From Trichoplax adhaerens (lineage: Eukaryota; Placozoa; Uniplacotomia; Trichoplacea; Trichoplacidae): a DNA stretch of 64,000 nucleotides. The notes below the pieces were generated by a model. The model was not told where the DNA came from, ran no database searches, and was given only the letters and a program-made list of their open reading frames with translations. The stretch spans positions 9,197,650-9,261,649 of the forward strand of contig NW_002060945.1 in assembly GCF_000150275.1 (NCBI RefSeq), written 5' to 3'. Positions 50,880 to 62,356 of this stretch are shown here, in pieces; within the stretch, counting starts at the first letter, position 1, and each line of letters opens with the position of its first letter. The translations under genes and the position numbers were made by a program.

Positions 50880-52500
50880 TAGAATACCATTACACCAGTG
50901 ATAAGTTAGTAAGCGATACTTTAACGTTTAGCTATTACATAGATAATGTATATCTGTAAAAGTCATGCATCGCATATTGATTACTGTATACTGTATTTGG
51001 CCCTTTTTTTTTAAGTTGTAGTATGGTAGGGCTTTACTTATTCTATTTCAATAGGGATTGGGCTATCTTGTTGTCGCGATGCTATCGCACATACCGCGGT
51101 CAATTTCAACAACAGATTCGTAACGACATTGGACGTTTATTTTGGCCTTTTTATATTACGGTTTTCATGAATTACAATTAGCAGAATGGTGTGGTGATAA
51201 TTTTACTTCTTTACAGCGAGTAAAATGGCCACTTTTACATCATTACTACTGGGTATTTGTGTATTTATTCAATTTCTTATTAACTTAACGTCAGTAATTA
51301 ACCCGTTAGCAAATGTTGAATACATATTCAACAATAGACAACTATCGTAAACTAAGCAAGCACTATTGAGTCTGATCTATATCAATTTAGTGATAGGTTG
51401 TCCTTTTAAGAGTAAACTAGTGCATGACTCAACCCATCAAGTGTTCATCTATCCAGCCAGTTTGCAATGTTCTATTTTGATTCCTTCGCTGGCGTATTTT
51501 AAAATACGTCTTGATCTATTAGTAGACTACCTTGGTGGGACAGTCAGTGGAGAGTTGATTGATGAATTGATGTAAAAGGAGTCATCTAGTCTAGACACAT
51601 GCTTTAGCGAAAAGAAATTGGCTAGTATCACCATGCAAGTTTCCTTCCAATCCGCTACCTTCACTAGCTCGATCACTCTACTATTGAAATCGATATACAG
51701 GAAAAGTACAACAAGAAGCCCTAAATCCCTATTGCCTAAGCATGCAAGCACTGACAAAAAAAAACCCAAAAACTCTCTACTACGTGATCGATTCAACCCG
51801 ATCGAAAACAATAACAATAAAGCTGTTCAAGAAGACGTTGAGTACTTGAAGCGAGATTAGAGTCGTTGGAAACGATTCCCTTGACCTATTTCAATTTCTT
51901 TCTCTTACTCTAAACTAAGCTGATGGCTATTGATTTGTTGACATCATTGAAATGGAGATGTATTACCTTAGTTTTAAGTTCTCCGTTAAATCGACCTTTC
52001 GGCAATATCGATGTCGACATACTGCAACAAGCGCGATCGCGGCCACCACAAACAGGAGAGAAAGTAAAACGATCGGAATGGCGATCAAAGTATCAATCAT
52101 CGTTCTATTGCATGAGCACCGTATGTGTGCAACCTCTCTCTATGAATCAAAAGCAAATTTAGCAAGCTGTTTTTCCTGTCCTTGAAACAAATCGTTGACT
52201 TTAACCAAGAAGACTCAGAACGCGTTGCAAAAGCCGCTGAGTAATGCCGATTGATTTTCCTCCTATTAATTAATTTATTTACGGCACAGTACAGTCCTGG
52301 ATTATTTTGGGGGGGGATTTTTTTTTTCCGCTGTCTGGTGTCCGTCTGCGTGGATGTCTGTAGACGGTACGCCTGGCGTCCGGTTCAAGCAAGCTGGCTA
52401 CCAACAGTGCCGAGTGTACCGTTTCAGTCTGCTGATACAGTAAAATGACCAGGAAAAAACAGTCGGCATCCTATTTTGGCGGAGCGTCGTCGTCCTCTTG
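50880..52500. other. Region between TMEM98-like gene and 108-bp array; no firm gene
   Basis: The missing 5' exons of the TMEM98-like gene probably lie here. A small plus-strand open frame at 51225-51350 starts with ATG-GCC and encodes 41 residues with a hydrophobic N-terminus (MATFTSLLLGICVFIQFLIN), but has no support beyond that. Antiparallel open frames at 51527-51817 (-) and 51618-51860 (+) overlap and cannot both be real; neither is recognisable. A G-rich run followed by poly-T lies at about 52306-52327. Confidence 0.4.
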
Positions 52501-54040
52501 CGTGGACCTGGATTAGCCATGGAACTGCTCGAAATTCGCATTTCCAGTAGCTCTTGTCTGGACTAAATATCATCGTAGTCCTCAATAATGTCTTCCTCTC
52601 TCTTTGGATATGGAGTAGTTATGGACCAACGACTGCTCGAAATTCGCATTTCCAGTAGCTCTTGTCTGGACTAAATATCATCGTAGTCCTCAATAATGTC
52701 TTCCTCTCTCTTTGGATATGGAGTAGTTATGGACCAACGACTGCTCGAAATTCGGATTTCCAGTAGTTCTTGTCTGGACTAAATATCATCGTTGTCCTCA
52801 ATAATGTCTTCCTCTCTCTTTGGATATAGAGTAGTTATGGACCAACGACTGCTCGAAATTCGGATTTCCAGTAGCTCTTGTGTGGACTAAATATCATCGT
52901 AGTACTCAATAATGTCTTCCTCTCTCTTTGGATATGGAGTAGTTATGGACCAACGACTGCTCGAAATTCGAATTTCCAGTAGTTCTTGTCTGGACTAAAT
53001 ATCATCGTTGTCCTCAATAATGTCTTCCTCTCTCTTTGGATATGGAGTAGTTATGGACCAACGACTGCTCGAAATTCGAATTTCCAGTAGTTCTTGTCTG
53101 GACTAAATATCATCGTTGTCCTCAATAATGTCTTCCTCTCTCTTTGGATATAGAGTAGTTATGGACCAACGACTGCTCGAAATTCGCATTTCCAGTACCT
53201 CTTGTGTGGACTAAATATCATCGTAGTCCTCAATAATGTCTTCCTCTCTCTTTGGATATGGAGTAGTTATGGACCAATGACTGCTCGAAATTCGGATTTC
53301 CAGTAGTTCTTGTCTGGACTAACTATCATCGTTGTCCTCAATAATGTCTTCCTCTCTCTTTGGATATGGAGTAGTTATGGACCAACGACTGCTCGAAATT
53401 CGCATTTCCAATAGCTCTTGTCTGGACTAACTATCATCGTAGTCCTCAACAATGTTGTCCTCTCTCTTTGAACCTTGAGTATTCATCAACCAAGGACTAA
53501 CTATCATAGTAGTCCTCAATAACATCGATGCTAATAGGCAGGGACTAGCAAAAATGAAAGAAACGCGAAATACGGATTTCGAGTAGCCCTTGCATGGACT
53601 AATTATCATAGTAGTCCTCAACAATGTTGTCCTCTCTCTTTGGATATGGAGTAGTCATCAACCATGGACTAACTATGATAGTAGTCCTCAATAACATCGA
53701 TGCTAATAGGCAGGGACTACCATAAATGAAAGAAACGCGACTGCCAACGCCTGCTGGCTATACTAATAATGTGTTCCAATCTGTCGATACAGTAAAATAA
53801 CCAGGTAAAAATAGTCGTCGGCATCTCATTTTAGCAGAGCTCAGTAGTTTCCCGTCGTCCTTGCTTTTGTACCAACATGGACCTTGAGTAGCAAATGCAT
53901 TGCATTGTCGGCAAATATGGCAATCCGAATCCAACCTGACCCGATCTAAATATGGATCCATTAGTATCCTAGTACGGTAGTGCTAAATAACATCGCCGCT
54001 ACAAGCAGAGATTAGTAAAATGAAAGAAACAGGACTGCTA
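52425..54040. repeat. 108-bp minisatellite with related larger repeats
   Basis: About eight tandem units of 108 bp run from 52515 to 53470; for example 'ggatatggagtagttatgga' recurs at 52606 and 52714 and onward. Each unit contains a gactgctcgaaattcg segment, catttccagtagctcttgt, ctggactaaatatcatcg and a tcctcaataatgtc block. From 53470 the units change to a longer form with 'aacatcgatgctaataggca' at about 53521 and 53692. The phrase 'gatacagtaaaat.accagg' flanks the array at about 52433 and 53782, which suggests a nested duplication. Confidence 0.92.
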
Positions 54041-56213
54041 ACGGTTGCTGATGATACTCATAGTGTGCAGGCTGATTATTTTATTGGCCATTTCAACTGA
54101 ATCGTATACCCTGTAATAACGGCACACTCTATTGTCCGTGATTGATATCCAAATTAGCTGCTAGGTTGTTGATTTTGTGCAGCATGTAGTACGGTTTCGT
54201 TGATACCGTATAATAGTAGAACAAGCGGAAAAAGGATAAATCTTTGCATTCTTTTGCACTGACGGCCGTTGCAAGTCCCATTTCTTTCCTTCTGCTACAG
54301 GTTACGGCACCAGTCAGATGTAGCCAACTTGATCCGTAAACTTAAGCATTCCCTTCAATTGAACGTGTTGCTATCTAGTGTATTTAATTAGAATCAGCCG
54401 CAATAATGGGCTTATAAAGCAGGGTGCTCTATCAGTATGCAATAGAGAAAGAAGATTTTACAAGAGTCGATACCAACTTCAAGGCAGAGGTTTGGATTGC
54501 CTCGATGCTAGGTAGAATGCACCCTTGCAAAGTCGTATCGATCTAAATCTACCGTCGATTGCAGTTCCGGTGCTAAATCCTCAATTATTGAGGTCTCCAT
54601 TGGGTAAAGTAGATAGCTGTAAAAACAACCTCTGTACTACTAATAATAAAGCATTTACATCATGAGAACGTTTATTTTGACGTATTTTAAACTGAAAGCA
54701 GATGATATCGACTTGAGCAATGTCGTACAGCTTATTCTCAATATAGTAGAATGGATACGCACCTATGCCAATGCCCTAGATCGGCGAGCATTATTGCGTA
54801 TTCTTTTTTTCTATTTTACGGAAGTTGCCACAACTTCTATTGCTTGACTACTCTATCTAATTATTTATTGCATGATATCTTTTCCTTCTCCGAGTATGAC
54901 AACTTGGTATACAGTTTTTGCAATTTTGGAGAACAGATGCGGCCAATCAGATTACTATCCAACTGAAATTACTCATAAATGACCATCTACAGCTGTAGTA
55001 CTGCATAAATGGCTCTGTAATAAATTTAATATCATGACATCGCTAAAGTACGTCACAAGAAACAGTATGGGTCCTTGGTGAAATGATGCTAATGGCGATA
55101 GGTATCTTGATTTAACATACGCCGGCATAATAATATCAATAAATACGCGTACAGTAATATTTATGTTGTCGTGTAGATCGTCTTATGGCGACTACTGTTG
55201 AAGATCAATTACACACTACACCATAATATATCAATGTAATGGAACAGATTTTAATTTGATACTGTTCTGCTGGAAATATCTTATAAAGCAATCATACTGT
55301 CCGTCATTAAAAACTGCCTGACTGCGCCCTCGCTTAAGAAAAGAAATAACCAATGTTCAAATTTCATTCATCGATTGCGATCACGGCAATACCCATTCTC
55401 TCTCTATCTATAATAACGTATCATTGAATAGTCAATCCAAACAAGATACAGTAGCCTACAACATTGTTCATACGCTTTGGTCTTTAATATAATCGCTACT
55501 CTATGTAAAAAATAGCTATATCGAATAAAAAGTCAAAACAATAAAAAAATCGAGATTTCTGTACTGATGAGCATAATCAAAGTAAAAGTAAGATATGTCA
55601 TCGCTAGTCAAATTTGAGTTTCGTTTAAACGTTCTACACATGGTTAATGCCCATTAGAATAATAAAAAAGTATAGCATATCCTATAACTAATATAATTAA
55701 TTCCTCAATCTTAGCTAAGACTATACAATGTACAGTTTATAACACTAATGAGTGTAACGCAACATGAGCTACAGATGGTTACAGTATCAAAGTATTTAAA
55801 AGATTGCATTCATGCTCAAAATATGTAAACAATCTTAATTCTAAATAAGCGTAATGTCGAATCGATAAGCAATTTCAACAAAGACATGTTCAAAGAAACT
55901 AGAATAGATTTTCTACGAAATATTGTGGAAGACATTATGATCGCAGCGTTGTACAGTATATTGATAGGCCAGCTGAAGGTCGTCGAATTATGGTAATTGT
56001 ATTAATCTCTTTCCACACTAATTCTGCAAGCGTTGAAGAACAACATGTAAAAAAGCTGTAAATAATAAAGTAGAGAATCAAATTTACAACTCCTAAAGCC
56101 TATGCTGTCTAAATTTTAATATTCATTACTACTGCTAGCACAATAAATCAATCCTTTGACCAAGGTGAAAAGTGTTGAAATGCAATCTTCAACAACGGTG
56201 GCTCCAGTAACCC
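54041..56213. other. Region without a firm gene
   Basis: Open frame 54662-54847 (+) reads 61 residues from an ATG (MRTFILTYFKLKADDIDLSN...), is rich in Leu/Ile and could be a small protein or chance; it has no recognisable family. The rest is AT-rich and shows no exon chain. It should include the 3' UTR of the minus-strand cytochrome b561 gene. Confidence 0.4.
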
Positions 56214-58685
56214 TTAGAAAACTCCAGGATTATACGTGGGTGGTTTCGGTGGTGATGATTTGAATGAACGATTAACAAGTAAATATCCTGCCAAAAAGCC
56301 TACAATGATAACCAGGATAGCCATGGTATTTCCCATTCTCGGTGCTAATCCAATGTCAGAATAGTTTTGACTACAAAGATTAAATCAACAACATTACACG
56401 TGTTAATTGTCATCCAAGCGATTTTCTTCCATTTTTCCATTTTCTATCATTAATATCAACATCTACAAAACCTACACTATACATTGTTCATTGTAAATAC
56501 TAATGTTAATGACGTCGGGAGACATTATTATCAACACCAATACAACAAATTGAAAATCTGAAATTATCAGCTGACTTACTAAAATAGCACTAAATGGTCA
56601 AAAGCACCAGTTGAAACGGAAACCAATGAAGTTAAATAAGCCGCGGCGCCAAAGAAGCGATGGAAAGGTAAGAATTGTTTGCGTTTAGCTTGGGATACCA
56701 TTGATTCCGGCAGCAGGAAATAAATAACGCCAAAGACATACTGAATCATGCAAATACAAGTATTTAAAGATAGTATGCTAAAAAAAAAGTATGTGCAAGT
56801 ACAATATCGCGATACTGTTTTTCAGACAAAGCGAGTACTATCTACACGACGCTTAAATTGTGCTTCTACATTATGATAATTGTCGAGACATCAGTTGTGC
56901 AAACTCATAGGAAAGCCAGTACTGCATCAATAGTGCAGCGGGCATACACATATTTGCAAATCCGGGATATTTTTCAATTTTATCTTGGCATGACAAATTT
57001 GCAGCACCGTATCAATACGTCAGCACTGACTTTTCTACATGCAAAGCAGTTATTGACAGTGTCCCTAGTCATACAGTAAATTCCAGCTAGAATAGGTCTT
57101 GTCCTTAATACCATAAGCACTAGCGATGACGATATTTCCCCAAGCTGTGCATATAAGTATAGTATGTACAAGCGTAAAATAGCTATTTGTGTTGTTGCAT
57201 AACTTTGAAAAGCATCTTGAATTAGGATGAGTAATAATCCAGCTGGTCAAAAACATATTATACAGGTACAGTAGATGCATTTTCTTGATGATTCACTCTA
57301 GTACGAGATCATAAATTGAATTTAAACTAATGTACTACAATCAATAAATACCTGCACAAGATAGCAAGCCAAGACCAACAGGCCTATCCAACTATGAGTT
57401 GTAAAAAAATTGGCAAGAGGCTTCTTTCGGTCATTCTTGAAGGAAATCACCGCTACTAGAGCGACTATTGAAAACACTAACGTCAAGGTATGTAAAAGTA
57501 CGTGACCATATTTGACCCATTTCCTCTCCATATTGCGAAACATACGAAATATAAGGACCGCTAAATTCAAAAGACAACAAGAGAATTTCATGACCATACT
57601 AGGAGTAGAAAAAATTCTGATAAATAACTATGTTGGGCATCATACAGTAACATACTACCTGAGTAATTCAAATTAGCAAAGTCATGCTTTTCATTAATTG
57701 ATAGTGTGATGAGGTAACGATTAGAGTATCAGACATGACACCTGCAAGGCTGTCAACTCTGCAAAAAGTAGGTCGAAAAGCCATTGAAATGAAAATGTTC
57801 CATTGCAGAGTCGATAGTTTGCATTTGCAGGTAGCAGGCCTAACGTTCTGATCATTGAAATACCAATTTGGAATGAGTCTACCCTATAATACATCTGTAT
57901 TTATTAGACTAGCTATCGACACCTCCGATAATAATAATATTAATCTACTGTACTGACTATCCGTTCTTGCAGGCATCAAGTCTAATGCTCTTGTTATTAG
58001 GCTTTGGACACAGCCAACGGTAAGCATGACTTTAGTCGATTTTGTATCAATCCACCTGTTGGCACATGCATCCAATTTGAAGTCTTGGTCATTGGATTGA
58101 TTAACGATACATGCAATTCAAATGTTTCGATCATTGGACCATGATAATAGCAACTTGAAATCATAATCTTAGCTCATTTAAAACAATCCACCGTCTAATC
58201 GATGTGTCTTGATGGGCTTTCTACTCATCGACACATTGATCTCTGTGCTGAATGATATGGACTACTAAAAGTTCCACGGGGAACAGTTAGTAGTCCATGG
58301 ATAAACAATAGAAATCGACTTGGTTATCAAACAATTAGCTAGCCAGCTAGCTACAGTAGTCCACTTCAATTGCATGCATCAACTAGAAATCCACTGGAAT
58401 ATACTTGCCTTCAGTGGACAGGAACAGGTATCCCATCGTCATAAATAAGGGATGGAATTTGGATCGGCTTGTCAGGTTATGCCATTCAAAACCAGGGTGT
58501 GAGAAATAACTACTCATCCATACACCAAGAATGATCATAATGGTGATGAGAAGGCATTGAATGATTGTGAATGTGATCTTAAATGACCTCGATTGAGGAG
58601 CTTGACCACGAATATCAATATCATTATTATTATTATAACCAGATCCTTCCTGGATCGGTGTGCGATCATCGAAATCTTTCTCCAT
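56214..58685 (-). CDS. Cytochrome b561-family transmembrane ferrireductase, copy A (4 exons)
   Basis: Exons on the minus strand are 58685-58409, 57560-57352, 56740-56580 and 56370-56214, giving 267 codons plus TAA. Phases are 1, 0 and 2. Six helices are visible: about 38-58, 77-101, 112-133, 148-173, 189-207 and 220-240. Candidate haem ligands are His77-78 region (FHPLF), His112 or His116 (GHVLLHT), His148 (HSW) and His189 (FHRFFG), the usual pattern for the diheme b561 core. TEAVLIFRMFR matches the family's GEALLVYRV motif. These enzymes move electrons from cytosolic ascorbate across a membrane to reduce ferric iron or monodehydroascorbate. The first intron appears to use a GC donor (gcaagt) because the phase and the paralogue demand it there. 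The ATG at 58685 is chosen over upstream in-frame non-ATG codons. The gene lies head to head with copy B. Confidence 0.92.
58257..58298. repeat. Hairpin-forming inverted repeat in intron 1 of cytochrome b561 copy A
   Basis: Arms atggactactaa (58257-58268) and ttagtagtccat (58287-58298) are perfect 12-bp complements. Inside them gttcc (58271-58275) can pair with ggaac (58280-58284) around a 4-nt loop. The structure would form in RNA from either strand. Its function is unknown. Confidence 0.8.
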
Positions 58686-60211
58686 CGCAAGCGGCAGCAA
58701 TAATCTCTATCGTGGTGGAGGTTGGGCTCAGCGGTGCAACCCTCCAGACTAATAACAGACTTATATCACAGTTAGCAGGTCCAAAGGCGAAGAATTGGGG
58801 AGGTCCGACGTCAGTAGTATATCACTCTCAAGTCTCGAGACAGTCAGCAGGCCCCAGGGGTCACTATCACCATGACGATGCAAAAGTTGAATTTTTGTTG
58901 GGTACATTGTGTACTATATAATATACAAGAGTAGAAATGGCCGAGGGTATTGACAGATTGCATCGCTCTCTTTCAGTGATCATTTGACGTTAAGGATTGA
59001 AAATTGCATATCACCTAGCTCATTTTCATCGGAATTCATACCCATACTCAGTGTAGGATTATGCAAGCATGATGAGAGGAATATCCATAAAAATAGTCAT
59101 CCAATTGGTTTGTCAATATCAAGTTGTGAATATCCAATGAGCGAACAGTTTAATGGCATTGATGCGTTGATGTAATACTGTACTATCGAGCATACCAAGA
59201 CTCTCATGCCTTCGATATTGTCCTGATTACAGTTGTAAGCTTTAAAGCATCATCCCCTCGCCTATCTGGCGTATTCCTACTCCTCCTCTATCATCCCGTT
59301 ATCGTCCTTATTGCAGTCGTAAGCTTTATCCTGAACTCCCAAAATATCACCCCCTCACCTATCTGGCATATTCCTACTTGTACATCCTGTTCTCCATTAT
59401 CTGTTTTGTCGGTATTCCATGGTAGACACATATTGTGATCATCATAGCACTCTGTACCGTAGTAACATTTGCCATGGCATCGTCCTTATACAAATCCTAC
59501 CACTTGAAACCATCACCCTTCCTTTTTCCCCCCTCATTAACCTCCAATCTCTCGCCTCAAAAATACCGAAAAATGGATGCAATTTGGCACCATTTTAGGG
59601 CTTCTTGGTGGTCACTTTATTGTTGCTCATCACCCCAGGAATGGCCAGTGCACTTTTCCGTAGAATCACATGATCGTCACGCTGTTGACGCTTTTTCTTG
59701 AAAGGCATCAAACCGGCCAAAGTGTGCAAAAACAATGTCAGTAGTCGATGTGTGTATCCTATGGCTTCCAGTAGGAAATGATCGCTACAATGGTGACATC
59801 ATTTTAGGTACATTTAGCGTATACTGAGTGGCAGTACAATACCATCGTTGTGTCAATAATACAATACGTGTACTGTACACGTAAACCATTGACTAGCAAA
59901 TCCTTTTAACCAGCTAAACTGTGCAAAAATAATGTCAGCACTCGATCTGTGTCCTATGGCTTCCAGTAGGAAATGATCGCCACAAAGGTGACATCATTTT
60001 AGGTTTCGACTCCACTTTCCTGGACTGTATACTTAGCGTATACTGAGTGACAGTACAACACCATCATTGTGTAAATAGCTCAATACAAGCACAGTAGACT
60101 CCAACCTTTGACCAGCAAATCCTTTTAAATTTGAATCTCTGCCAGTTCTCCTTTTTGTGGAGAGTTGACATTCAGTTTGTTGAGTAAAAGGTCGCCAAAT
60201 TACCAATTAAT
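58686..60211. promoter_or_regulatory. Shared upstream region of the two divergent cytochrome b561 genes
   Basis: The two start codons are 1.5 kb apart and point away from each other, so both promoters should lie here. I see no clear TATA box or defined factor site. The region contains two short duplications: one of about 95 bp with 'gtaagctttaaagcatcatc' or a variant near 59236 and 59330, and one of about 196 bp with 'ggcttccagtaggaaatgat' at about 59763 and 59957, next to gtgacatcattttaggt. These could be promoter-linked duplications or neutral repeats. Confidence 0.5.
59740..60120. repeat. About 196-bp direct duplication upstream of cytochrome b561 copy B
   Basis: Both copies carry cagctaaactgtgcaaaaa or a variant, aatgtcag.a.tcgat, tgtgtcctatggcttccagt, aggaaatgatcgc, gtgacatcattttaggt, agcgtatactgagtg and a cagtacaa segment ending in 'ttgaccagcaaatcctttta'. 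The copies start near 59710 and 59908. Divergence is low, so the duplication is fairly recent. Confidence 0.85.
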
Positions 60212-62240
60212 ATGGATAAAGATGACGAATATACAGTGACGCCATCGCAGCGACAATCTGCGCCATTTTTCTTGAGTGGTTTTCTTGCTCAATCATGTGT
60301 GGTTGCGATATGTGTTATGATTGGGTTATGGATGGGAGTTTATAGCAGTCATCCTGGTCTCGATTGGACTGATACCTTTCATCGTTTACATCTCCATCCA
60401 TTCCTAATGGTAGTTGCGGTTGTATTTTCTGCTACTGAGGGTATGCAACTAGTTGAAACAGAAATAAACATTTTGTATAACCATAGTCGGATCAACTGTA
60501 ATCGATACTGCTTGCAACTGGTTGGATATCTTGTCAAAGTAGAAAAGTGACTACTTCATTACACAGTGGAATCGGAATGATTGGTTTTGGACAAACCAAT
60601 CATGTTCATTGACTTTTCCATTCTATCCATGACGACGAAGCAGTAGGCAATGATTGATGTATCTTATGGATTGAAAATTGCCTAGTGTCCATTTATACGT
60701 GCATAGTATGAATAGTCAATATTATATCAAAGTCTATAAAATCTGTAGGAGTCGGATAGGACTGTTGATCCTGATACTCTTCAACAGTTTCGCTTTCAGT
60801 ACTGTAAAGTATAGTGGTGACTTTGCAAGTAAACCCACGCTTCCATCAGATAATCGATGCTATTACAAATGCCGTCCTTAAATCGATAGTAATTACTCTA
60901 ATTGCCTACTATTATACGGTAAAATTGTTCATGTAGACAGTTTACAGACATCGAGAAATAGGTCAGTTAGAAAAAAAAGTTGGAGATACGATCATCGCAA
61001 ATGCTACAAGATACTCCTTCCAGCGATACAATTGCTTCCTAGCAAAATTCTTCATGATATCACATCGAGAACAACAGGGCCTACAAGTGTACAATGAGTT
61101 AATCACCGTAGCAAATAAAACATGATCACGACTACCATACTCTACTACTGCTCTAGCACCGGCTGCACTGGCCCATTTAAATAACTCACTATACCGGCCT
61201 GTTTACAACTGACTGTCTATTGCATAAGTCAATTAATAAATACGTCGCTTATTATCATCAATTTCATCTTTTAGCTATCTTAATCTTCCGGATGCTGCGT
61301 ACGATTTCCAAGCCGACGGTAAAAGCGATCCATGTTTTCCTGCATACGGCCACCCTAGCTTTGGTTGGAACTGCCTTGGCAGCAGTGATTAAATCGAAGA
61401 ACGACTTGAAATTTACTCATTTTTATAGCGCTCATAGTTGGTTTGCCTTAATAGTTCTCTTCTTATACGCCAGTGAGGTATACCGTTTGTCCGATATTGA
61501 TATCAACCTGTTCAATCACAATACTTGACGTTGAAATGAAATTTATCCCTATCAGATATAGAATTGTATCGTATGCGTAAAGTAGAGTACTGTAGCTAGA
61601 ATACTGAATGATTTGCCCAGACAGAAATAAAATTTTAGCATTCATTTTGGCTAATATCAATATACGATGTGCTATCGGATAGCTGTAAATAAGTAACATG
61701 ATATAGACACTGTAGGATGCGAATTTAATAAAGCATTCATACTAATGTGTATCCATTTCACTATTTACCTGTGTATAGTATGTAGCAGGAATTATAGTTT
61801 TCGTACTACCAACGCGCTGCATCTCAGACACCATGCGTCAGAATATTCTACCCTTTCACAAATTCTTTGGTCTTTGTACATATGTCTTCGCTCTCATTAC
61901 CATCGGTATGGGTGTATTTGATTTCTTGGAATCAATTGTTGGGTAAGGATGTTGATAGATTGATTCATGAAGTAAATAACTTGTTTTGACCATTACTAAG
62001 ATGGTTTACTTAAAGTTGAAATAAGTTGGAAGGAACATCAACACTTATCTGATCGAAATTATTCTCATTTTATTCAATAGTACCTCCGCTTATTCAAATT
62101 TGGGTCTTCAAGCAAGGCTTGGCAATGCAATATGTGTCATCCTACTTATTCTTGGCGCCACCGTCGTCCATATCTTGACCAGAAGTACCTATGCACGACC
62201 TAGCACGAGTGATTCTCTTTTTGAGCCAGAACCACTTTAA
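60212..62240 (+). CDS. Cytochrome b561-family transmembrane ferrireductase, copy B (4 exons)
   Basis: Exons 60212-60440, 61275-61477, 61779-61942 and 62081-62240 give 251 codons plus TAA. Introns have phases 1, 0 and 2 at the same protein positions as copy A: after TE, before YVxG, and before the last helix. All introns here are GT-AG. The six-helix b561 core carries His62 (LHPF), His96 or His100 (IHVFLHT), His130 (HSW) and His171 (FHKFFG) as candidate haem ligands. KSKNDLKFTHFYSAHSW and copy A's SFKNDRKKPLANFFTTHSW align directly. The acceptor of exon 3 is the tag at 61776-61778, since the nearer cag would shift the frame. The tail is short and Ser/Glu-rich (STSDSLFEPEPL). It probably arose by inverted duplication with copy A. 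The physiological membrane and substrate cannot be told from sequence. Confidence 0.93.
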
Positions 62241-62350
62241 AAACTGACAGTATTGCAGCGACTGTTCATGCCACAATTCACCAACCAACCAACCTAAGGC
62301 TTCTATGAATGACTGCATCTCCTTTTAATCTTATGAAAGACTACTTACTC

Positions 62351-62356
62351 AATAAA
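62351..62356 (+). terminator. Candidate polyadenylation signal AATAAA for cytochrome b561 copy B
   Basis: A canonical AATAAA lies about 110 bp behind the TAA of copy B, which is a normal 3' UTR distance. A cleavage site cannot be confirmed without transcript data. Confidence 0.5.

Noticed and set aside
51527-51860. Opposed frames on both strands (96 and 80 codons)
   Set aside because: They overlap antiparallel, neither has a recognisable domain or splice partners, and they are likely chance.
58583-58921. 112-codon plus-strand frame
   Set aside because: It lies antisense to the first exon of cytochrome b561 copy A, which is far better supported by family motifs.
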